A stretch of DNA of 64,000 bases from Clostridium sp. MB40-C1 (GTDB taxonomy: Bacteria > Bacillota > Clostridia > Clostridiales > Clostridiaceae). The notes below the pieces were generated by a model, which was not told the DNA's origin, ran no database searches, and was given only the letters and a program-made list of their open reading frames with translations. Positions 59,229 through 64,000 of this stretch are shown in pieces. Position numbers and translations under genes: made by a program. Where the stretch lies: NCBI RefSeq assembly GCF_030913655.1, contig NZ_CP133189.1, forward strand, positions 3,400,001 through 3,464,000, given 5' to 3'. The stretch's first letter is position 1, and each line of letters begins with the position of its first letter.

Positions 59229-59699
59229 GTGCCAAGAAAAGGACATACACCTAAAAGAGATGTATTACCAGATCCAAAGTTCAACAATCAAGTTATAGCA
59301 AAACTTATCAACAATGTAATGGAAGATGGTAAGAAGGGATTAGCTCAAAGAGTGTGCTATGATGCATTTGATATAATCTCAGAAAAGACAGGAAACGATC
59401 CAATAGAAGTTTTTGAAACAGCAATGAATAATATTATGCCATTATTAGAAGTAAAGGCAAGAAGAATAGGTGGAGCTACTTACCAAGTTCCAATAGAAGT
59501 TAGAGCTGAAAGAAGACAGACTTTAGGATTAAGATGGTTAATCGCAGCGGCTAACAAAAGAGGCGAAAAGTATATGAGAGAAAGATTAGCAGGAGAATTA
59601 ATGGATGCTGCTAATAATACTGGTGGAGCTGTTAAGAAGAGAGAAGATACTCATAAAATGGCAGAAGCTAACAAAGCGTTTGCTCACTACAGATACTAG
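59229..59699 (+). CDS. rpsG: 30S ribosomal protein S7
   Basis: A 156-aa S7, the standard length, beginning [15 protein letters not shown] after the initiator. GTG 59229 follows aaggaggg; the open frame continues upstream to 59106 but without an RBS and beyond the conserved N-terminus. [10 protein letters not shown]-type and [15 protein letters not shown] segments are typical. It binds the 3' domain of 16S rRNA. Confidence 0.97.
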   Translation: MPRKGHTPKRDVLPDPKFNNQVIAKLINNVMEDGKKGLAQRVCYDAFDIISEKTGNDPIEVFETAMNNIMPLLEVKARRIGGATYQVPIEVRAERRQTLGLRWLIAAANKRGEKYMRERLAGELMDAANNTGGAVKKREDTHKMAEANKAFAHYRY

Positions 59700-59708
59700 T
59701 ATAATTTT

Positions 59709-59768
59709 AAATTTAGTGATAAAACTGTTTTGGTTCAATCCAAAGCAGTTTTATCCAATTCTAAATTT
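59709..59768 (+). promoter_or_regulatory. Hairpin between rpsG and fusA
   Basis: gataaaactgttttgg (59718-59733) pairs with ccaaagcagttttatc (59740-59755, one G-T), extended by aaatttag/ctaaattt outside an internal loop. There is no T run. It could be a partial terminator, a processing site or a translational control site of fusA. Confidence 0.55.
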
Positions 59769-59816
59769 TAACTTTAGATAAGTATGGTAATTTATTCACT
59801 GAGAGGAGGAGAAAGT

Positions 59817-61877
59817 GTGGCAAGACAATATCCGTTAAAGAAATTTCGTAACATCGGAATAATGGCACACATAGATGCAGGTAAGACTACATCAACAGAG
59901 CGTATATTATTCTACACAGGAAAAACACATAAAATTGGAGAGACTCATGAAGGTGCAGCTACTATGGACTGGATGGCTCAGGAACAAGAGAGAGGTATTA
60001 CAATTACTTCGGCTGCAACTACTTGTTTTTGGAAAGATCATCAAATAAACATAATAGACACACCAGGACACGTAGATTTCACTGTTGAAGTTGAAAGATC
60101 ATTAAGAGTACTTGACAGTGCTATAACTATACTAGATGCAAAGGGTGGGGTTGAACCTCAAACTGAAACTGTATGGAGACAGGCAGATAAATATAAGGTT
60201 CCAAGAATGATATTTATCAATAAGATGGATATATTAGGCGCTGACTTTTTTATGGCTGTAAATTCTGTAAGAGAAAGATTACGTGCCAATGCTGTGCCTA
60301 TACAGCTTCCAATAGGAAAAGAAGATAACTATCAAGGACATATAGATCTTATTAGAAATAAGGCTATAATTTTTGATCATGAATTAGGAGTAAACTTTGA
60401 AGAAATTGAAATACCAGCTGAACTAAAAGATCAAGCTGAAGAATACAGAGCTTCAATGATGGAAGCTATTGTTGAAACAGATGAAGAATTAATGATGAAA
60501 TATCTTGAAGGTGAAGAAATAAGCGAAGAAGAAATACAAGTAGCATTAAGAAAAGCTACTATATCTAATGAAATAGTGCCAGTGCTATGTGGTACAGCAT
60601 ATAGAAATAAAGGTGTTCAACACTTATTAGATGCTGTTATTGCTTATCTTCCATCACCAACAGATATAGAAGCAATAAAAGGTGTTAATGAAGATGGAGA
60701 AGAAATTGAAAGAATAGCTTCTGATGATGAACCTTTAGCAGCATTAGCATTTAAAATAGCTACTGATCCGTTTGTTGGTAAATTAGCATTTACAAGAATT
60801 TATTCTGGTATAATGAAGAGTGGTAGTTATGTATTTAACAGTACAAAAGGAAAGAAAGAAAGAATTGGAAGACTTGTTAGAATGCATGCTAACCATAGAG
60901 AAGATGTTGAAGAACTATATGCAGGTGAATTAGGTGCTATAATTGGACTTAAGAATACAACTACTGGAGATACTTTATGTGATGAAAATTCCTCAGTAGT
61001 ACTTGAAAGTATGGAATTCCCAGAACCAGTTATACATGTAGCTATAGAACCAAAGACTAAAGCTGGTCAAGAAAAAATGGGTATAGCTCTTGCTAAGCTT
61101 GCAGAAGAAGATCCAACATTTAAAACTTATACTGATCAGGAAACAGGTCAAGTAATTATAGCTGGTATGGGTGAACTTCACCTTGAAATCATCGTTGATA
61201 GACTTCAAAGAGAATTTAAAGTTGAATGTAATGTTGGTGCTCCTCAAGTTGCTTACAAAGAAACTATCAAGAATGCTGTTAAAGCTGAAGGTAAGTTTGT
61301 AAGACAATCTGGTGGACGTGGACAATACGGACATTGTTGGATTGAATTAATACCTCATGAAGGAGAATATGAATTTGAAAATGCTATCGTTGGAGGAGTT
61401 ATTCCAAGAGAGTACGTTCCAGCTGTAGACCATGGAATTCAAGAGGCTTGCCAAAGTGGTATATTAGGTGGATATCCAGTTATAAACTTTAAAGTTAAAT
61501 GTTATGATGGTTCATATCATGATGTTGACTCATCAGAAATGGCATTTAAAGTTGCTGGTTCTATGGCATTTAAAAATGCTATGGCTAAAGCAAGTCCAGT
61601 ATTGCTTGAACCTATGATGAAAGTTGAAATAGTTGTTCCAGAAGAATATATGGGAGATGTAATGGGCGATATCAATTCAAGAAGAGGTAGAATTGAAGGT
61701 ATGAATCCAAGAGCAGGGGCTCAGGTAATAAATTCATTCGTTCCACTTTCAGAAATGTTTGGATATGCAACTGTTTTAAGATCAAGAACACAAGGTAGAG
61801 GAACATATACAATGGAATTTGATCATTATGAAGAAGTTCCAAAGAGTATAGCTGAGAAAGTATTAGGAGATAAATAA
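59817..61877 (+). CDS. fusA: Elongation factor G
   Basis: A 686-aa canonical EF-G translocase. It has P loop AHIDAGKTT, switch I QERGITI, switch [10 protein letters not shown] with the catalytic His, NKMD, and domains II-V. GTG 59817 is chosen because gaggaggag lies upstream and the protein then starts [13 protein letters not shown]. Contrast with the EF-G paralogue at 2279. It is co-linear with rpsG and tuf. Confidence 0.98.
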   Translation: MARQYPLKKFRNIGIMAHIDAGKTTSTERILFYTGKTHKIGETHEGAATMDWMAQEQERGITITSAATTCFWKDHQINIIDTPGHVDFTVEVERSLRVLDSAITILDAKGGVEPQTETVWRQADKYKVPRMIFINKMDILGADFFMAVNSVRERLRANAVPIQLPIGKEDNYQGHIDLIRNKAIIFDHELGVNFEEIEIPAELKDQAEEYRASMMEAIVETDEELMMKYLEGEEISEEEIQVALRKATISNEIVPVLCGTAYRNKGVQHLLDAVIAYLPSPTDIEAIKGVNEDGEEIERIASDDEPLAALAFKIATDPFVGKLAFTRIYSGIMKSGSYVFNSTKGKKERIGRLVRMHANHREDVEELYAGELGAIIGLKNTTTGDTLCDENSSVVLESMEFPEPVIHVAIEPKTKAGQEKMGIALAKLAEEDPTFKTYTDQETGQVIIAGMGELHLEIIVDRLQREFKVECNVGAPQVAYKETIKNAVKAEGKFVRQSGGRGQYGHCWIELIPHEGEYEFENAIVGGVIPREYVPAVDHGIQEACQSGILGGYPVINFKVKCYDGSYHDVDSSEMAFKVAGSMAFKNAMAKASPVLLEPMMKVEIVVPEEYMGDVMGDINSRRGRIEGMNPRAGAQVINSFVPLSEMFGYATVLRSRTQGRGTYTMEFDHYEEVPKSIAEKVLGDK

Positions 61878-62078
61878 TATTTGTATAGTATAAATAATTT
61901 AAACAATTAATAAGGTTATTGGAGTTTTAAGCTACTATTTTAAAATGAATAATTCTAGATGAAAATTAAAAATAGTAGTTTAAAGTCAATAATTTTAATA
62001 TATAATTAGATTAATATAAAACTATAAAAAAGCTAAAATATTTAAGCTTAACTTATAAATAATAGGAGGGAATTAAAA

Positions 62079-63260
62079 ATGGCAAGACAAAAGTTTGAAA
62101 GAACAAAGCCACATGTAAACATAGGAACAATAGGACACGTAGACCATGGTAAGACAACAACAACAGCAGCAATCACAATGACATTAGCAAAAACAGGTGG
62201 AGCACAAGTACAAAACTACGAAGATATAGACAAAGCACCAGAAGAAAAAGAAAGAGGAATCACAATCAATACATCACACGTTGAGTATGAAACAGACAAC
62301 AGACACTATGCACACGTTGACTGTCCAGGACATGCTGACTATGTAAAGAACATGATCACAGGAGCAGCACAAATGGATGGAGCAATCTTAGTAGTATCAG
62401 CAGCAGATGGTCCAATGCCACAAACAAGAGAACATATACTACTAGCATCAAGAGTTGGAGTTAACCACATAGTAGTATTTTTAAACAAATCAGACCAAGT
62501 AGATGATCCAGAATTATTAGAATTAGTAGAAATGGAAGTAAGAGAATTATTAAGTGAATATGGATTTGATGGAGATGGATGTCCAGTAGTAACAGGATCA
62601 GCTTTAAAAGCAATAGAAGAAGGCGATGATCAATGTATACTAGACTTAATGGCAGCAGTAGATGAATATATACCAACACCAGAAAGAGCTACAGACCAAC
62701 CATTCTTAATGCCAGTAGAAGATGTATTCACAATTACAGGAAGAGGAACAGTTGCAACAGGAAGAGTAGAAAGAGGAATTCTTCATGTAGGAGATGAACT
62801 ACAAATCATCGGAATGAAAGAAGAAATAGGAAAGACAACATGTACAGGAGTAGAAATGTTCAGAAAGATGCTTGACGAAGCAATGGCTGGAGATAACATC
62901 GGAGCATTATTAAGAGGTGTTCAAAGAGATGATATCGAAAGAGGTCAAGTATTAGCAAAACCAGGAACAGTAACTCCACACAAAAAATTTGTAGGTCAAG
63001 TTTACGTATTAAAGAAAGAAGAAGGTGGAAGACACACTCCATTCTTTAACGGATACAGACCACAATTCTATTTCAGAACAACAGACGTAACAGGATCAAT
63101 CGCATTACCAGAAGGAGTAGAAATGGTTATGCCAGGAGATCACATAGATATGAATGTTGAATTAATAACACAAGTAGCAATGGAACCAAACCTAAGATTC
63201 GCTATCAGAGAAGGTGGAAGAACAGTAGGTTCAGGAGTTGTTACTACTATAATAGAATAG
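62079..63260 (+). CDS. tuf: Elongation factor Tu, copy 2
   Basis: A 393-aa protein identical in sequence to the product at 45969. The DNA differs at one silent position that I can see. Upstream flanks differ (taggaggg here, taggagga there), but about 20 nt beyond the stop are the same. This copy follows fusA as in the classical str arrangement. A 200-nt gap before it holds no terminator I recognise. Confidence 0.98.
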   Translation: MARQKFERTKPHVNIGTIGHVDHGKTTTTAAITMTLAKTGGAQVQNYEDIDKAPEEKERGITINTSHVEYETDNRHYAHVDCPGHADYVKNMITGAAQMDGAILVVSAADGPMPQTREHILLASRVGVNHIVVFLNKSDQVDDPELLELVEMEVRELLSEYGFDGDGCPVVTGSALKAIEEGDDQCILDLMAAVDEYIPTPERATDQPFLMPVEDVFTITGRGTVATGRVERGILHVGDELQIIGMKEEIGKTTCTGVEMFRKMLDEAMAGDNIGALLRGVQRDDIERGQVLAKPGTVTPHKKFVGQVYVLKKEEGGRHTPFFNGYRPQFYFRTTDVTGSIALPEGVEMVMPGDHIDMNVELITQVAMEPNLRFAIREGGRTVGSGVVTTIIE

Positions 63261-63296
63261 TTCTATTTCATTTAATTATAAATAAAGGCCTTTACG

Positions 63297-63334
63297 AATA
63301 AGAGAAGAAGGGAGAAACTTTCTTCTCTTATTTT
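63297..63334 (+). terminator. Terminator after tuf copy 2
   Basis: Stem aataagagaagaa/ttcttctcttatt (63297-63309 with 63320-63332), then tt and an A/T-rich stretch. Confidence 0.85.
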
Positions 63335-63403
63335 AAATTTAAAACCGTATATTGTATACAATTTATAAAACATAAATAAATTAATGTAAAAACTAAAAAA
63401 TAC

Positions 63404-63432
63404 TTGTCAAAATGAAAAAAATATTATACAAT
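63404..63432 (+). promoter_or_regulatory. S10 operon promoter
   Basis: TTGTCA at 63404-63409 and TACAAT at 63427-63432, spacer 17. Confidence 0.75.
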
Positions 63433-63437
63433 ATAAG

Positions 63438-63625
63438 AGTTGTAACACAACAATGGCGATGAAGCAAGAGGTTGCTGGGATTTCCAGGTTATTCTTAGCT
63501 GAGCATGCCTCGATCTTGAATCGGGCGACGATGCTGTAAAATGTATCAGTGTGAGTTTTAATATGCAACACCTGGAACAGTTTACATTACATCGGAAAGT
63601 ATTGTGAAGTAAAGAGAAATGAAAA
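63438..63625 (+). promoter_or_regulatory. Structured leader of the S10 operon
   Basis: About 190 nt, visibly richer in G and C than its surroundings. Helices include gcat-gcctcga/tcgggc-atgc (63502-63534 region), a long-range ttccagg (63482-63488) with cctggaa (63571-63577), and tgtaaa with tttaca. It ends just before the rpsJ RBS. It probably corresponds to the ribosomal-protein leader described for S10 in Clostridia; I could not check the model. Confidence 0.7.
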
Positions 63626-63638
63626 GGAGGGAAATATA

Positions 63639-63947
63639 ATGGCAAATCAAAAAATAAGAATTAGATTAAAGGCGTTTGATCACAATATTTTAGATCAATC
63701 AGCTGAAAAAATCGTTGAAACTGCTAAAAATACAGGAGCTAAAGTAGCTGGTCCAGTACCACTACCAACTGAAAAAGATATAGTTACAATCTTAAGAGCA
63801 ACTCATAAATACAAAGACTCTAGAGAGCAGTTCGAAATAAGAACACATAAAAGACTTATTGATATATTAAGTCCATCACCAAAAACTGTTGATGCTTTAA
63901 TGAGATTAGATTTACCAGCAGGTGTAGATATTGAAATAAAACTATAG
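63639..63947 (+). CDS. rpsJ: 30S ribosomal protein S10
   Basis: A 102-aa S10 (NusE), complete. [20 protein letters not shown] starts the fold, and [10 protein letters not shown] with [15 protein letters not shown] are signatures. RBS aaaggaggg precedes the ATG. It is the first gene of the S10 operon; rplC is expected just beyond the window. The last 53 nt hold a partial hairpin (atcacaa...ttgtgat) but no gene. Confidence 0.98.
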   Translation: MANQKIRIRLKAFDHNILDQSAEKIVETAKNTGAKVAGPVPLPTEKDIVTILRATHKYKDSREQFEIRTHKRLIDILSPSPKTVDALMRLDLPAGVDIEIKL

Positions 63948-64000
63948 TATATAATCACAAGCTATTATCATGAGATATTATGATTGCTAATTTGTGATCC

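Overview
The window is a chromosomal segment of a low-GC, endospore-forming Clostridium-type Firmicute. The grounds are the strongly AT-rich coding style, GGAGG-type ribosome binding sites, TTG and GTG starts, SigH, an alpha/beta-SASP-like gene, ctsR-mcsA-mcsB-clpC, radA-disA, a T-box before proS, reverse rubrerythrin, and the Firmicute order sigH-(tRNA)-tuf-rpmG-secE-nusG-rplKAJL-rpoBC-L7Ae-rpsL-rpsG-fusA-tuf-rpsJ. I cannot fix the species from sequence alone.

Layout. 1-2.1 kb: the 3' half of a 23S rRNA, then tRNA-Asn, 5S rRNA and an identical second tRNA-Asn, closed by a strong terminator. 2.3-5.0 kb: an EF-G paralogue with non-canonical G-domain residues and two overlapping small genes of unknown function. 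5.2-13.4 kb: one histidine operon, hisZ-G-D-C-B-H-A-F-I-E, complete except for histidinol-phosphatase. 13.4-28.5 kb: accessory and metabolic genes, namely cardiolipin synthase, a HesB/IscA-like protein, a carbonic-anhydrase-like protein, a WG-repeat protein, 1-Cys peroxiredoxin, an SASP-like protein, a TPR protein, PepV, an ECF S-component, an S58 peptidase, an NSS transporter behind an attenuator-like leader, reverse rubrerythrin, a PLP enzyme and NadE. 28.7-36.1 kb: the CtsR heat-shock operon followed by radA and disA. 36.2-45.7 kb: a PIN/TRAM membrane protein, ispD, proS (T-box controlled), cysS, mrnC, thyX, rlmB, rae1 and sigH. 45.8 kb to the end: tRNA-Thr and the translation/transcription supercluster, with two almost identical tuf genes about 16 kb apart.

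How the parts work together. Most of the window is protein-synthesis machinery and its control: the ribosomal leaders (L10, S10, the paired L11/L1 elements), T-box, elongation factors, RNA polymerase and rRNA maturation (MrnC, RlmB). CtsR/McsAB/ClpC handles protein quality control. DisA/RadA links DNA integrity to c-di-AMP. Two peroxide-defence genes, the peroxiredoxin and reverse rubrerythrin, share a PerR-like operator at nearly the same distance from their -10 boxes.

Most genes are ordinary. The observations most worth testing are: the leader ORF plus mutually exclusive hairpins before the NSS transporter; the displaced Shine-Dalgarno, hairpin and three-codon ORF before nusG; the shared oxidative-stress operator; the 41-bp overlapping small genes; a 45-codon gene opposite the WG-repeat gene; and the micro-ORF overlapping the start of hisI. 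No CRISPR array, insertion sequence or prophage was seen.
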